NCBI RefSeq assembly: GCF_003002055.1
Contig: NZ_PVZF01000001.1
Location: 372,001-436,000, forward strand
Source: Kineococcus rhizosphaerae
Lineage (GTDB): Bacteria; Actinomycetota; Actinomycetes; Actinomycetales; Kineococcaceae
Direction of reading: 5' to 3'
DNA: 64,000 nt
Shown here piece after piece: positions 25,309 to 34,774 of the stretch. Below the pieces are notes generated by a model. The model had not been told where the DNA came from and did no database searches. It saw only the letters and a program-made list of their open reading frames with translations. Each line of letters begins with the position of its first letter. The stretch's first letter is position 1. The position numbers and the translations under genes are program-made.

Positions 25309-26310
25309 GTGAGCGACGACGCGAACGGCACCACCCGGGTGTTCGACGGGTTCCCCGACGTCCTGACCCGCCAGAACTGGCCGATCACCGTGCCGATGAT
25401 GCCCCACCCGCACGTCCTGAAGGACGGCACGACGGTGCAGGAGCAGTCCGCCGAGGGCTGGGCGCAGACCCTGGAGGTCATGACCGACGCGGGCTACACC
25501 TGCATCGACCCGACCGACACGTGGATCCGCATCGCGGACCTGTCCCCCGAGCGGCTGCAGGAGTTCGCCCGCACCGTGCGCGGCGCCGGGCTGCAGATCC
25601 CCGCGTTCTCCACCTCGCGCCGCTCGGTCATGGACCACGAGAAGGCCGACGAGAACCTCGCCTACTCCCACCGCGCCATCGACGCCTGCGCCGCGATCGG
25701 CATCCCCGTCGTCAACTTCGGCTTCATGCGCGGCTTCACCCCCGCCCAGGCCAAGGCCCTGTGGTTCTGGCTCGAACCGGGCTACTCCGACGACTTCTCC
25801 GACGACGTCCGCACCGTCGCCGTCGGCAAGATCAAGGAACTGGCCAAGCACGCCCAGGAGGTCGGCGTCCAGATCGCCCTGGAGATGTACGAGGACACCT
25901 ACCTCGGCACCGCCGACGGCATGGTCCAGTTCGTCCAGGACGTCGGGTACGACAACGTCGGCCTGAACCCCGACTTCGGGAACATCCTGCGCCTGCACCG
26001 CGAGGTCGAACCGTGGGAGGAGATCGCCGCCAAGACGTTCCCCTACACGAACTACTGGCACCTGAAGAACTACTACCGCGACGAGGAACCCACCACCGGG
26101 TCCGTCCGCACCCACCCGGCCCCCCTGGAGTTCGGGACCATCAACTACCGCAAGGCCATCGGCATGGCGATCGAGGCGGGTTTCCGCGGCGCGTTCTGCG
26201 TGGAACACTACGGCGGCGACAGCATCAGCGTGGGCGCCACCAACCGCGAGTACATCCGCCGGGTCCTGCCGAAGACCGTTGCCCACCAGCCGTTCCACAG
26301 CCAGCACTGA
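25309..26310 (+). CDS. Xylose-isomerase-like TIM-barrel sugar isomerase/epimerase
   Basis: A 333-residue protein of the AP_endonuc_2 / IolE-like TIM-barrel family. Probable metal ligands are Glu in QIALEMYED, Asp in VGLNPDFGN, His in NYWHLKNYY and Glu in FCVEHYGGD, in the usual order. Such proteins isomerise, epimerise, dehydrate or, in some pathways, decarboxylate keto-sugar acids. As the first gene of the operon it probably acts early on the substrate. Its exact reaction cannot be read from the sequence. Confidence 0.85.
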   Translation: MSDDANGTTRVFDGFPDVLTRQNWPITVPMMPHPHVLKDGTTVQEQSAEGWAQTLEVMTDAGYTCIDPTDTWIRIADLSPERLQEFARTVRGAGLQIPAFSTSRRSVMDHEKADENLAYSHRAIDACAAIGIPVVNFGFMRGFTPAQAKALWFWLEPGYSDDFSDDVRTVAVGKIKELAKHAQEVGVQIALEMYEDTYLGTADGMVQFVQDVGYDNVGLNPDFGNILRLHREVEPWEEIAAKTFPYTNYWHLKNYYRDEEPTTGSVRTHPAPLEFGTINYRKAIGMAIEAGFRGAFCVEHYGGDSISVGATNREYIRRVLPKTVAHQPFHSQH

Positions 26311-26332
26311 GCGATCGAAGGAGACCGTTCGC

Positions 26333-28042
26333 ATGACGAAGATCTTCGGTGACCCGTCCGAGTTCGTCGACGACTCCGTGGCGGGGTTCGTCGACCTGTA
26401 CTCGCACTACGTCCAGCCCGTCCCGCACGGGGTGATCCGCTCGACCGCCACGCCCGAGGGCAAGGTCGCGGTCATCGCCGGCGGCGGGTCGGGGCACTAC
26501 CCGGCCTTCGCCGGGTACGTCGGGCCGGGCCTGGCCGACGGGGCGGTGTGCGGGAACGTGTTCGCCTCGCCGTCCACCCGCTGGGTGTACGACGTGGCCA
26601 AGGCCGCCAACCGCGGCGGCGGCGTCGTCCTGGGCTTCGGCAACTACGCCGGGGACATCCTCAACTTCGGCCTGGCCGCCGAGCGGCTGCGCGCCGAGGG
26701 CATCCCGGCCGAACTGCTCGTCGTCACCGACGACGTCGCCAGCGAGGGTCAGGGTGCCAACGGTCAGCGTCGCGGCATCGCCGGTGACGTCGTCGCCTTC
26801 AAGATCGCCGGCGCGGCGGCCGAGGCGGGCTACGACTTCGACGGCGTCGTGCGCGTGGCCCGCCACGCCAACGACGTCACCCGCTCCATGGGCATCGCCT
26901 TCGCCGGCTGCACCCTTCCCGGTGAGACCGAACCCCTGTTCACCGTCACGCCCGGGCACATGGGCGTCGGGCTCGGCATCCACGGCGAGCCGGGCATCTC
27001 CGAGGAACCCATCGGCACCCCGGTCGAGATCGCCGACCTGCTGGTCGAGAAGGTCCTGGCCGGCAAGCCCGAGGGAACTACGGACGGCGGCAAGATCGCG
27101 GTCCTGGTCAACGGTCTCGGCTCGACCAAGTACGAGGAGCTGTTCCTGCTCTACGTGCCGATCGCGGCGCGCCTGCGCGAGGCCGGCTACGAGATCGTCG
27201 CCCCGCAGGTCGGCGAACTGGTCACCTCCCTGGACATGGCGGGCTGCTCGCTGACCGTCACGTGGCTGGACGACGAGCTCGAGAAGCTGTGGACCGACCC
27301 GGCGCAGTGCCCGGCCCTGTCCGTCGGCACCACGATCGAGACGACCCCGGCCCCGACGTACGAGGTGCCCGAGGACGAGGTCGCCGACTACACCGGCACC
27401 CCCACCGAGGCCAACGAGTCCGGCCAGCAGGTCGCCTCGCTGATCGAGGCCGTCCGCGACGTCCTGAAGGACGCCGAGGCCGAGCTCGGCCGCATCGACG
27501 CCATCGCCGGTGACGGCGACCACGGCACGGGCATGGTCAACGGCTCCGTCGCCGCCGCGCAGGCCGCCCGTGCCGCGGCCGACGCCGGGGCCGGGGCGGG
27601 CTCCACGCTGGCCGCGGCCGGCGGGGCGTGGGCCGACCGCGCCGGTGGCACCTCCGGGGTCATCTGGGGCGTCCTGCTGCACGCCTTCGCCGACCAGCTC
27701 GGCGACGAGGGCAAGCCGACCGCCGAGCAGGTCGCCGCCGGGGCCACCGCCAGCGTCGAAGCCGTCCAGCGCCTGGCCGGGGCCCGCGTCGGCAACAAGA
27801 CGATGGTCGACGCCCAGGTCCCCTTCGCCGAGACCCTCGCCGAGCGCGTGGGCGCCGGCGACGACCTGAAGACCGCGTTCACCACCGCCGCGCAGGCCGC
27901 GACGGCGGCGGCGGAGGCCACCAAGGACCTGCGCCCGCAGATCGGCCGGGCCCGCCCGCTGGCCGAGCGCTCCCTGGGCCACCCCGACGCCGGTGCGGTC
28001 TCCCTCGCGCTGGTGACGCGCACCGTCGCCGACGAGCTCTGA
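26333..28042 (+). CDS. lerK: DhaK-DhaL fusion kinase, L-erythrulose 1-kinase type
   Basis: A 569-residue single-chain dihydroxyacetone-kinase-family enzyme. The DhaK domain (about 1-330) carries the substrate-binding His in [16 protein letters not shown]. The DhaL domain (about 365-569) carries the Mg-ATP motif [11 protein letters not shown]. Classical Dha kinases give dihydroxyacetone phosphate, but the neighbouring RpiB- and TIM-type isomerases match the LerK-DerI-LerI set described for erythritol/threitol use in Mycolicibacterium smegmatis. L-erythrulose (or a related C4 ketose) is therefore the likely substrate. ATG 26333 follows AAGGAGA. The acidic linker 350-365 is normal. Confidence 0.85.
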   Translation: MTKIFGDPSEFVDDSVAGFVDLYSHYVQPVPHGVIRSTATPEGKVAVIAGGGSGHYPAFAGYVGPGLADGAVCGNVFASPSTRWVYDVAKAANRGGGVVLGFGNYAGDILNFGLAAERLRAEGIPAELLVVTDDVASEGQGANGQRRGIAGDVVAFKIAGAAAEAGYDFDGVVRVARHANDVTRSMGIAFAGCTLPGETEPLFTVTPGHMGVGLGIHGEPGISEEPIGTPVEIADLLVEKVLAGKPEGTTDGGKIAVLVNGLGSTKYEELFLLYVPIAARLREAGYEIVAPQVGELVTSLDMAGCSLTVTWLDDELEKLWTDPAQCPALSVGTTIETTPAPTYEVPEDEVADYTGTPTEANESGQQVASLIEAVRDVLKDAEAELGRIDAIAGDGDHGTGMVNGSVAAAQAARAAADAGAGAGSTLAAAGGAWADRAGGTSGVIWGVLLHAFADQLGDEGKPTAEQVAAGATASVEAVQRLAGARVGNKTMVDAQVPFAETLAERVGAGDDLKTAFTTAAQAATAAAEATKDLRPQIGRARPLAERSLGHPDAGAVSLALVTRTVADEL

Positions 28043-28058
28043 GAGAAGAGGAACAGTC

Positions 28059-28559
28059 ATGACTGATCTGCAGTGGCGTGTGGTGCTGGCCGCCGATGAG
28101 GCCGGTGTCTCGTACAAGGATGCGATCAAGGCGGACCTGCTGAAGGACCCGCGGGTCAAGGAGGTCCTGGACGTCGGGGTGAACTCCGACACCGACAAGA
28201 CGGCCTACCCGCACGTGGCGGTGGCCGGGGCGCGCAAGATCGCCGCCGGCGAGGCCGACCGCGGCATCTTCGTCTGCGGCACCGGCATCGGCGTGGCCAT
28301 CAGCGCCAACAAGGTCCCCGGCATCCGCGCCTCGGTGGCGCACGACTCCTTCTCGGTGGAGCGTCTGGTGCTGTCCAACAACGGTCAGGTGCTGACCCTG
28401 GGTGAGCGCGTCATCGGCAAGGAGCTGGCGCGCCGGCTGGCGAAGGAGTTCCTGGACTACGTCTTCGACGAGTCCAGCGCTTCGGCGGCCAAGGTCGACG
28501 CCATCACCGGGTACGAGACCGGGACGGAGGGGGAGGCAGGTACCGTCGGGTCCTGCTGA
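28059..28559 (+). CDS. derI: RpiB-type sugar-phosphate isomerase, probable D-erythrulose 4-phosphate isomerase
   Basis: A 166-residue LacA/RpiB-fold protein. The active-site Cys lies in [20 protein letters not shown] and the phosphate-handling segment in [14 protein letters not shown]. By operon context it would convert D-erythrulose 4-phosphate to D-erythrose 4-phosphate, which enters the pentose phosphate pathway. A plain ribose-5-phosphate isomerase role is the alternative. Start ATG 28059 follows GAAGAGGAA, 16 nt after the kinase stop. Confidence 0.83.
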   Translation: MTDLQWRVVLAADEAGVSYKDAIKADLLKDPRVKEVLDVGVNSDTDKTAYPHVAVAGARKIAAGEADRGIFVCGTGIGVAISANKVPGIRASVAHDSFSVERLVLSNNGQVLTLGERVIGKELARRLAKEFLDYVFDESSASAAKVDAITGYETGTEGEAGTVGSC

Positions 28560-28586
28560 ACCTTCTACCCCGGGAGCCCACGCACC

Positions 28587-29360
28587 ATGACCACCCGCCC
28601 GCGCCCGCTCGTCGGGGTCAGCCTGAAGATGTACTTCTCCCTGGCCCGGACCAAGAGCTACCTCACCGACGTGGCGAGGCTCGGTCCGGTGGTCGCGCAG
28701 GCGGACCTGGACGCGTTCGTCATCCCCGACTTCCTCACCGTCACCACCGCCATCGACCTGCTGCGCGGCACGGGGATCGGAGTCGGGGCCCAGGACGCCT
28801 CCTGGGAGGACTTCGGCGCGCTCACCGGCGAGGTCTCCCCCGCCGCGCTGCGCGAAGCCGGGGTGCGGTTCGTCGAGATCGGGCACGCCGAACGCCGCCG
28901 CATGTTCGCCGAGGACGACATCGTCACGGCGCGCAAGGCGGCGGCCGCCGCCCGCAACGGCCTGGTCCCGCTCGTCTGCATCGGTGAGAACGTCCGCATC
29001 GACGTCGCCGACGCGGCCCGCACCACCATCAGCCAGGTCCTGGCCGCGCTCGAGGACGTCCCGTCCGAGGCCGAGGTCGCGATCGGCTACGAACCCAACT
29101 GGGCGATCGGGCAGACCGAACCGGCCCCGCCCGAGCACGTCGTCGGCGTCACCACCCGTCTGCGCGACGCGCTGTCGCACCGCTCCGGGCTCACCCGCAT
29201 CCTCTACGGAGGCAGCGCGGGCCCCGGCATGTTCACCGACGTCGCCGAAGGCGTCGACGGCCTGTTCCTGGGCCGCTTCGCCCACGACGTCGCCAACTTC
29301 CAGGCCGTGATCGAGGAGATCGCGGCCCACCCGCTCAACCGAGCGGGCAACCCCTCGTAG
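28587..29360 (+). CDS. lerI: Triosephosphate-isomerase paralogue, probable L-erythrulose 1-phosphate isomerase
   Basis: A 257-residue TIM with all catalytic residues: Lys in GVSLKMYF, His in FVEIGHAERR, Glu in AIGYEPNWAIG, and the phosphate-binding LYGGSAGPG. The N-terminus GVSLKMYFS differs from housekeeping TpiA (GNWKMN), as is typical of the EryH/LerI branch. It probably interconverts L-erythrulose 1-phosphate and D-erythrulose 4-phosphate. It sits between the RpiB-type gene and the dehydrogenase, with short gaps. Confidence 0.85.
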   Translation: MTTRPRPLVGVSLKMYFSLARTKSYLTDVARLGPVVAQADLDAFVIPDFLTVTTAIDLLRGTGIGVGAQDASWEDFGALTGEVSPAALREAGVRFVEIGHAERRRMFAEDDIVTARKAAAAARNGLVPLVCIGENVRIDVADAARTTISQVLAALEDVPSEAEVAIGYEPNWAIGQTEPAPPEHVVGVTTRLRDALSHRSGLTRILYGGSAGPGMFTDVAEGVDGLFLGRFAHDVANFQAVIEEIAAHPLNRAGNPS

Positions 29361-29368
29361 GAGACCCC

Positions 29369-30346
29369 GTGCCCACCGCACCGCGCACCGACAAGATCAC
29401 CAAGGTCGCCCAGATCGGCACCGGCTACATGGGCGGCGGCATCGCCCAGTCCCTGGCCCTCGCCGGCAACGACGTCTGGCTCGCCGACGCCGACCAGGAG
29501 TCGACCCAGCGCAACTACGAACGCCTCCTGAAGGAGTCCGAGCTCTTCGAGGCGCAGGGCCTGTTCGCGCCCGGCAGCACCGAGGTCCTCAAGGCCAAGT
29601 TCCACCCGGCCGCCTCCATCGAGGAAGCCGTCGCCGACGTCCACTTCGTCGAGGAAGCCGTCTTCGAGGACCCCGCCGTCAAGAAGGACGTCCTCTCGCG
29701 CGTCGAGAAGGCCGTCACCCCCGGCACCATCATCGGCACCAACACCTCCACCATCCCGGTCAAGGTGCTCGCCGAGGCGTTCGAGGACGCGTCCCTGTTC
29801 CTCACCGTGCACTTCTCCAACCCCGCGCCCTTCATCCCCGGCGTGGAGCTCGTCACCGGTGAAGCCACCGACCCGGCCGTCCTGCCCCTCATCGACGACC
29901 TGCTCACCCGCGCCGGCCGCCGCGGCGCCCAGGTAAAGGACGTCCCCGGCTTCGTCCTGAACCGCCTGCAGTACGTCCTGCTCAAGGAAGCCATGTCCGT
30001 CGTCGACGAAGGGGTCGCCACCCCCGCCGACGTCGACACCATCGTCTCCACGACCTTCGGCTTCCGCCTGCCCTTCTTCGGGCCCTTCGCGATCGCCGAC
30101 ATGGCCGGCCTCGACGTCTACGCCAAGGGCTTCAAGGTCCTCGAGGGCCACTTCGGTGAGCGCCTGTCCGCCCCCGCCAACCTCACCGCCCTCGTCGAGG
30201 CCGGCAAGTTCGGCACCAAGACCGGCTCCGGCTTCCTCGAGCTCGACCCCGAGAAGCTCGCCGCCCTCATCGACTACCGCAACAAGGCGTACAAGAAGAT
30301 GCAGGAGCTGCTCGACGAGCTCGGGCCCTCGCCCCTCGCCGAGTGA
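29369..30346 (+). CDS. 3-hydroxyacyl-CoA-dehydrogenase-family NAD enzyme, possibly a sugar-acid 3-dehydrogenase
   Basis: A 325-residue protein with the Rossmann motif VAQIGTGYMGGGIAQSLALA (GxGxMGxGIA), the substrate strand NTSTIPVKVL, catalytic-type HFSNPAPFIPGVE (His-x-FNP) and a helical C-terminal domain with PGFVLNRLQYVL. The family includes 3-hydroxybutyryl-CoA dehydrogenase but also L-gulonate 3-dehydrogenase and carnitine dehydrogenase. In this sugar operon a beta-oxidation of a hydroxy sugar acid is more likely than fatty-acid chemistry. GTG 29369 has GTAGGAG upstream, 8 nt after the previous stop. Confidence 0.83.
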   Translation: MPTAPRTDKITKVAQIGTGYMGGGIAQSLALAGNDVWLADADQESTQRNYERLLKESELFEAQGLFAPGSTEVLKAKFHPAASIEEAVADVHFVEEAVFEDPAVKKDVLSRVEKAVTPGTIIGTNTSTIPVKVLAEAFEDASLFLTVHFSNPAPFIPGVELVTGEATDPAVLPLIDDLLTRAGRRGAQVKDVPGFVLNRLQYVLLKEAMSVVDEGVATPADVDTIVSTTFGFRLPFFGPFAIADMAGLDVYAKGFKVLEGHFGERLSAPANLTALVEAGKFGTKTGSGFLELDPEKLAALIDYRNKAYKKMQELLDELGPSPLAE

Positions 30347-30365
30347 CCTGAACCCAGCTCACCCC

Positions 30366-30400
30366 ACGCCCGGGCGCCGCGGATCGCGGCGCCCGGGCGT
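30366..30400 (+). terminator. Strong hairpin ending the sugar operon
   Basis: Arms 30366-30381 and 30385-30400 are 16-bp perfect complements around a 3-nt GAT loop. There is no long T-run, as is common in very GC-rich actinobacteria. It lies between the convergent dehydrogenase and VOC genes, so it may serve both. Confidence 0.85.
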
Positions 30401-30431
30401 CCTGCGTCCCGGGCCCGTCAGCCCGAGCCCG

Positions 30432-30893
30432 TCAGTCCAGGCAGAACTCGTTGCCCTCCGGGTCGGCCAGCACCAGGTGCCCCGACTCCAGCGGCGGCGC
30501 CGGCGCGCACCGCGCCAGCACCCGTGCCCCCGCCGCGACGAGCCGCGCGGCCTCGGCCTCCAGGGCGGCCATCCGCTCGGCCCCCGCCAGCCCCGGTGCC
30601 GCCCGCACGTCCAGGTGCACCCGGTTCTTCGCGACCTTCGGCTCCGGCACCCGTTGGAAGTAGATCCGCGGCCCCACCCCCTCGGGGTCCACCACCGCCG
30701 ACGCGTCGCCGTGCCGCTCCGCGGGGACCCCCCACGCCGCCAGCGCCTCCGGCCACGAGGCGAAGGGAGCCGGGGGCGGCTGCACCACGTACCCCAGCAC
30801 CTGCGCCCAGAACCCGGCCATCCGCGCCGGGTCCGCGCAGTCGAACGTCACCTGGAACCGTCTGCTCGTCGTCTCGTCCACGACCCCGAGCAT
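30432..30893 (-). CDS. VOC-superfamily (glyoxalase-like) protein
   Basis: A 153-residue protein with two beta-alpha-beta-beta modules: FQVTFDCADPARMAGFWAQV at the start and HLVLADPEGNEFCLD at the end, the Glyoxalase_6 pattern. An internal RVHLDVRA segment supplies the likely metal His. Substrate unknown. It is divergent from the WYL regulator, which may control it. Confidence 0.87.
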   Translation of the reverse strand: MLGVVDETTSRRFQVTFDCADPARMAGFWAQVLGYVVQPPPAPFASWPEALAAWGVPAERHGDASAVVDPEGVGPRIYFQRVPEPKVAKNRVHLDVRAAPGLAGAERMAALEAEAARLVAAGARVLARCAPAPPLESGHLVLADPEGNEFCLD

Positions 30894-30943
30894 CGTCCAC
30901 GACCCGGACAGCTGCGGTCCGCGATCCGTGCCACGCTCACCCC

Positions 30944-31912
30944 GTGAGCGCCGAAGGCACCACCGAACGCGTCCTGCGCCTCCTCGGGCTCCTGCAGCAC
31001 CGCCCCCGCTGGACCGCCGCCGACCTCGCCGCCGAGCTCGGCGTCACCGACCGCTGCGTCCGCCGCGACGTCGCACGCCTGCGCACCCTCGGCTACCCCG
31101 TCCACGCCGTCCCCGGCGCCGGTGGCGGCTACCAGCTCGGAGCCGGTACGCGCCTGCCACCCCTGCTCCTGGACGAGGAGGAGACCGTGGCCACCGCCGT
31201 CGCCCTGCGGCTGGCCGCCGGCGCCGGCATCGCCGGAGCCGGCGACGCCGCCCTGCGCGCCCTCACCAAGCTCGACCAGGTCATGCCCCCCGCCCTGCGC
31301 CACCGCGTGCGCGCCGTCCACGACGCCACCGACACCCTCCACGCCCCCGGCCGGACCACCGAGGTCGACCCCGAACTGCTCGCCACGCTCGCCCGGGCCT
31401 GCCGCGACACCGTCCGCGTCCGCTTCACCCACTCCCGCACCCCCGACGGGCCGCGCACCGAACGGACCGTCGAACCGCTGCGCCTGGTCACCACCGGCCA
31501 GCGCTGGTACCTCGTCGCCTACGACCTCGACCGCGCCGACTGGCGGACCTTCCGCCTGGACCGCGTCCAGGACACCGACGTCACCACCTGGCGGTTCCAC
31601 CCCCGCGACCACCCCGACCCCGTCACCCTCGTCCAGGACGCCCTCACCGTCACCCCCTACCGGCTGAGCGCGCGCATCCGCGTCCACGCCCCCGTCGAGC
31701 AGGTCCGCGACCTCGTCCCCGAGACCGTCGGCCGCGTCGAACCCGACGGTCCCGAGCACTGCCTGCTCCTCGTCGCCGCCGACGACCCCGCCTGGATCGT
31801 CGCCCACACCGCCCGCCTCGGCCTGCCCGCCGAGTTCCTCGAACCCGCCGAGCTGCGCGCCGCCGCCGCCCGCACCCTCGCCCACCTCACCGTCACCGAC
31901 CAGCACCCCTGA
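30944..31912 (+). CDS. WYL-domain transcriptional regulator (DeoR/HTH_11 type)
   Basis: A 322-residue protein with an N-terminal winged helix (WTAADLAAELGVTDRCVRRD), GGGYQLGAGTRLPPLLLDEEE typical of the linker, and a WYL domain (RWYLVAYDLDRADWRTFRLD). A C-terminal WCX-like extension follows. WYL domains sense nucleic-acid or nucleotide ligands in several systems. It is divergent from the VOC gene; GTG 30944 gives the natural N-terminus. Confidence 0.9.
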   Translation: MSAEGTTERVLRLLGLLQHRPRWTAADLAAELGVTDRCVRRDVARLRTLGYPVHAVPGAGGGYQLGAGTRLPPLLLDEEETVATAVALRLAAGAGIAGAGDAALRALTKLDQVMPPALRHRVRAVHDATDTLHAPGRTTEVDPELLATLARACRDTVRVRFTHSRTPDGPRTERTVEPLRLVTTGQRWYLVAYDLDRADWRTFRLDRVQDTDVTTWRFHPRDHPDPVTLVQDALTVTPYRLSARIRVHAPVEQVRDLVPETVGRVEPDGPEHCLLLVAADDPAWIVAHTARLGLPAEFLEPAELRAAAARTLAHLTVTDQHP

Positions 31913-32052
31913 CCCGCCCCACCCGTCACGCACCGTCGCCCGGCCCTGTCGCGACGCACCGACGCGTGCGCCAAACGGGCACACTCCGCACCCGAGCGTG
32001 CACTGTGCGGGTAACCTCACCCCTGGTCAGTGTTTCGTCCGGGGGGATAGCA

Positions 32053-33264
32053 ATGGTGACGACCAGCGGGTACGAGGTCGAGCGGATCGAGATCAGCTCA
32101 CTCACCCCACAGCAACGCAACGAGTGGGACACGCTCCACGGCCGGCAGACCGGCGTGAGCAACCCCTTCACCAGTTCCGACTGGGTCCTGGAGTGGTACC
32201 GCAGCTACGTGCCCGAGCCCGCCCGGCAGCACCTGCTGTGGATCCGGGACACCAACGGGGCGCTCGCGGGCGTCGCCCCCTTCTACGAGCAGACCGTGGG
32301 CCCCCGCCGGCTGCCCGTCGGCCGCCGCCTCGTCCTCGTCGGCTACGGCCTCGGCACCGCCCTCGAACTGCCGCAGGTGCTCACCACCACCGCCGACGCC
32401 CGCGCCGTCCACCAGGCCGTCGTCCGCTGGACCCGCGACGCCGGCGCCGACTGGTCCGAGGTCTCCATCGCCCGCGACCAGGCGTGGTTCGAACCCGGCT
32501 GGGTCGAGGACACCACCGCCGAAGCACCGCACTACAGCCACCGCGCAGCCCGCGCCTGCGTCGTCCTGCCCCTCACCGGAACCTGGGACGAGATGCGCGG
32601 CGGCCTCAAGCGCAACCTCAAGGAGAGCCTGCGCCGCAGCCGCAACCGGCTCACCAAGAGCGGCCGCAGCTGGCACGTCCGGACCCTCGAGGGGTCCGAG
32701 GTCGACGAGACCGCCGTCCACCGGTTCTTCGCCCTGCACTCCGCCCGCGCCGGTTTCGACGGCACCACCTCCAGCCACCCGGACGTCTACGCCGACGCCA
32801 CCCGCCGCGACATGCTCGTCCGCCTCGTGCCGAAACTGGCCCAGGCCAAGGAGGCCAGCCTCGTCGAACTCGTCGTCGACGACCAGGTCGTGGCCGTCCA
32901 GCTCGCCCTGCACTCCGCCGGCACCTCCTACGTGCACTCCTCCGGCCTGAACCCCGAGTACTGGGAGTTCTCCGCCGTCACCCTCCTGCAGGCCGAACTC
33001 GTCCAGGCCGCCATCACCCGCGGGGACCGGTACGTGAACTTCTCCCCCGGCCCCAACGTCGCCAAGATGCGCTGGAGCGAGACCGTGCACGTCGTCGACG
33101 ACTTCGCCTACGCCACCGGGGGGCGCACCGCCGGGCTGCGGTTCCTCGCCTTCTCCCAGCTGTCCGCCGTCAAGCAGTACCGGCACGCCGTGTCCGTCGC
33201 CCGCGCCAACAGCCCCGCCCCGAAACCCACCCCCGGCTCCGGCTCCCAGGGCTCACCCAGCTGA
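32053..33264 (+). CDS. CelD/FemAB-like GNAT acetyltransferase
   Basis: A 403-residue two-lobed protein. NPFTSSDWVLEWYRSYV near residue 40 and a central MRGGLKRNLKESLRRSRNRL, with EASLVELVVDDQVVAVQLAL and NFSPGPNVAKMRWSE later, match the CelD/BcsL acetyltransferase (GNAT_6) family. These are linked to exopolysaccharide or envelope modification, and the substrate is unknown. The Pro/Ser-rich tail (last 20 residues) is disordered. It is possibly co-transcribed with nothing; the next gene has its own leaderless promoter-like hexamer. Confidence 0.85.
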   Translation: MVTTSGYEVERIEISSLTPQQRNEWDTLHGRQTGVSNPFTSSDWVLEWYRSYVPEPARQHLLWIRDTNGALAGVAPFYEQTVGPRRLPVGRRLVLVGYGLGTALELPQVLTTTADARAVHQAVVRWTRDAGADWSEVSIARDQAWFEPGWVEDTTAEAPHYSHRAARACVVLPLTGTWDEMRGGLKRNLKESLRRSRNRLTKSGRSWHVRTLEGSEVDETAVHRFFALHSARAGFDGTTSSHPDVYADATRRDMLVRLVPKLAQAKEASLVELVVDDQVVAVQLALHSAGTSYVHSSGLNPEYWEFSAVTLLQAELVQAAITRGDRYVNFSPGPNVAKMRWSETVHVVDDFAYATGGRTAGLRFLAFSQLSAVKQYRHAVSVARANSPAPKPTPGSGSQGSPS

Positions 33265-33281
33265 CCCACTAGGCTCGGCGG

Positions 33282-34070
33282 ATGGCCGAGCAGGTGTCGT
33301 TCCTCAGCTCGACCGGCCACCGGCTGGCCGGTCTCCTCGACGTCCCCGAGGGCCCGGTGCGCGGCTGGGGCGTCTTCGCCCACGGCTTCACCCTGGGCAA
33401 GGACTCCCCCGCCGCCGCCCGCATCTGCAAGGGGCTGGCCGAGGAGGGCATCGGCATGCTCCGCTTCGACAACCTCGGCCTCGGCGGCTCCGAGGGCGAC
33501 TGGGGCGACGGGTCCTTCACGCACAAGGTCGACGACACCGTCCTCGCCGCGGCGCACCTGGCCGAGCGGGGAACTCCCGCGGCTCTGCTCGTGGGGCACT
33601 CCTTCGGCGGCGCGGCCGTCCTCGCCGCCGCCGGCCGGATCCCCGGGCTGCAGGCCGTCGTCAGCGTCGGCGCCCCCTCCGAACCCCGCCACGTCGAGCA
33701 CAACTACGACGCCCTCGTCGACCGCGTCCTCGCCGACGGCCACGCCGAGTGGCTGGTCGGCGGACGCGCCCTGACCCTCAAACGCGCCTTCATCGAGGAC
33801 GTCCGCGCCGCCGACCTCAAGCAGCACGTGCGGCACCTCACCGTCCCGCTGCTCGTCATGCACTCGCCCACCGACTCCACCGTCAACGTCGAGAACGCCA
33901 GCGCCATCTTCCGCGCCGCCCCCCACCCGCGCAGCTTCATCTCCCTCGAAGGCTCCGACCACCTGCTCACCGCCCGCGGGCAGGCTCGCCGCGCCGCCCG
34001 GATCATCAGCGCCTGGGCCGACCAGTACCTCACCGCACCAGAGCGAACCTCCGCGCCACCCGGTCCGTGA
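33282..34070 (+). CDS. Alpha/beta hydrolase (esterase/YfhR-like)
   Basis: A 262-residue hydrolase with oxyanion strand GWGVFAHGFTLGKDS, nucleophile elbow LLVGHSFGGAAVLAAAG, Asp in VMHSPTDSTV and His in EGSDHLLT. It probably cleaves esters in the cytoplasm; members are sometimes fused to OsmC, but not here. TAGGCT at 33270-33275 ends 6 nt before the ATG. Its last 41 nt overlap the convergent kinase gene. Confidence 0.9.
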   Translation: MAEQVSFLSSTGHRLAGLLDVPEGPVRGWGVFAHGFTLGKDSPAAARICKGLAEEGIGMLRFDNLGLGGSEGDWGDGSFTHKVDDTVLAAAHLAERGTPAALLVGHSFGGAAVLAAAGRIPGLQAVVSVGAPSEPRHVEHNYDALVDRVLADGHAEWLVGGRALTLKRAFIEDVRAADLKQHVRHLTVPLLVMHSPTDSTVNVENASAIFRAAPHPRSFISLEGSDHLLTARGQARRAARIISAWADQYLTAPERTSAPPGP

Positions 34071-34656
34071 GCTGCGCCAGGGACGACGTGCCGTCCACCA
34101 CGAGACCCCGCGACCCGGCCTCGGCCGCCAACCGCCGCGTGAACGCCGCGTCCCGCACGAGCAGGTTCTCCAGCGCCCGCTCCGGATCGCTCGTGCGCCC
34201 CGCGATCGTGAACTCCGAACCCCGGGCCCGGAAGGCGGCCCGTCGGAAAGCCGGCGTGGGCAGCAACCACACCGCATCCGCCCCCGACGCGAGGGGACGC
34301 ACCAGGGCGGGCAGCAACCGGAAGCCCTCGACCACCACCACCCGGTCCGCAGGCCGGGCCAGCAGATCCTGCACGACGAGGTCGAAACCCTCCCCCGCGA
34401 ACCAGTGGAACGTCTCCAGCATCGCCTGCGGCGCCCGCAGCACCCACCGCTCGTCGAGCGACATCGCCAGGAACCGGTGGAGCAGGGGCGCCGCGTCCGC
34501 GTCCAGCCGCGCCGCGTGCTCGGCCATCGAGTCGTCGGTGGAACAGACGTCGACGTCGTACCGGCGGGCCAGCTCGGCCGCCACGGACGACTTGCCCGCC
34601 CCCGAGCCGCCGCCGAGCCAGCGCACGTGCGCCAACCGTGCCGCCAACTCGTCCAC
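34030..34656 (-). CDS. P-loop ATPase/kinase-like protein
   Basis: A 208-residue protein with Walker A RWLGGGSGAGKSSVAAELA at residues about 12-30, DVCSTDDSMAEHA and VVVVEGFRLLPALV (Walker-B-like). It resembles uridine/cytidylate-kinase-like proteins of unknown substrate. GTG 34656 is preferred since TAGCGT (34664-34669) lies 7 nt upstream; a GTG three codons earlier sits inside that hexamer's spacer. Its 3' end overlaps the hydrolase gene by 41 nt. Confidence 0.8.
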   Translation of the reverse strand: MDELAARLAHVRWLGGGSGAGKSSVAAELARRYDVDVCSTDDSMAEHAARLDADAAPLLHRFLAMSLDERWVLRAPQAMLETFHWFAGEGFDLVVQDLLARPADRVVVVEGFRLLPALVRPLASGADAVWLLPTPAFRRAAFRARGSEFTIAGRTSDPERALENLLVRDAAFTRRLAAEAGSRGLVVDGTSSLAQLTDRVARRFALVR

Positions 34657-34774
34657 GCCGGGCACGCTACCCGCCGGACGCGCACGGAGAGCCGCTGGAC
34701 CGAGCCGGTGAACCGACCCGGTCCCCGTCTCGTGTCACCCCTGCACACCGCACCCGACCGCTCCGGAGGCCCCC

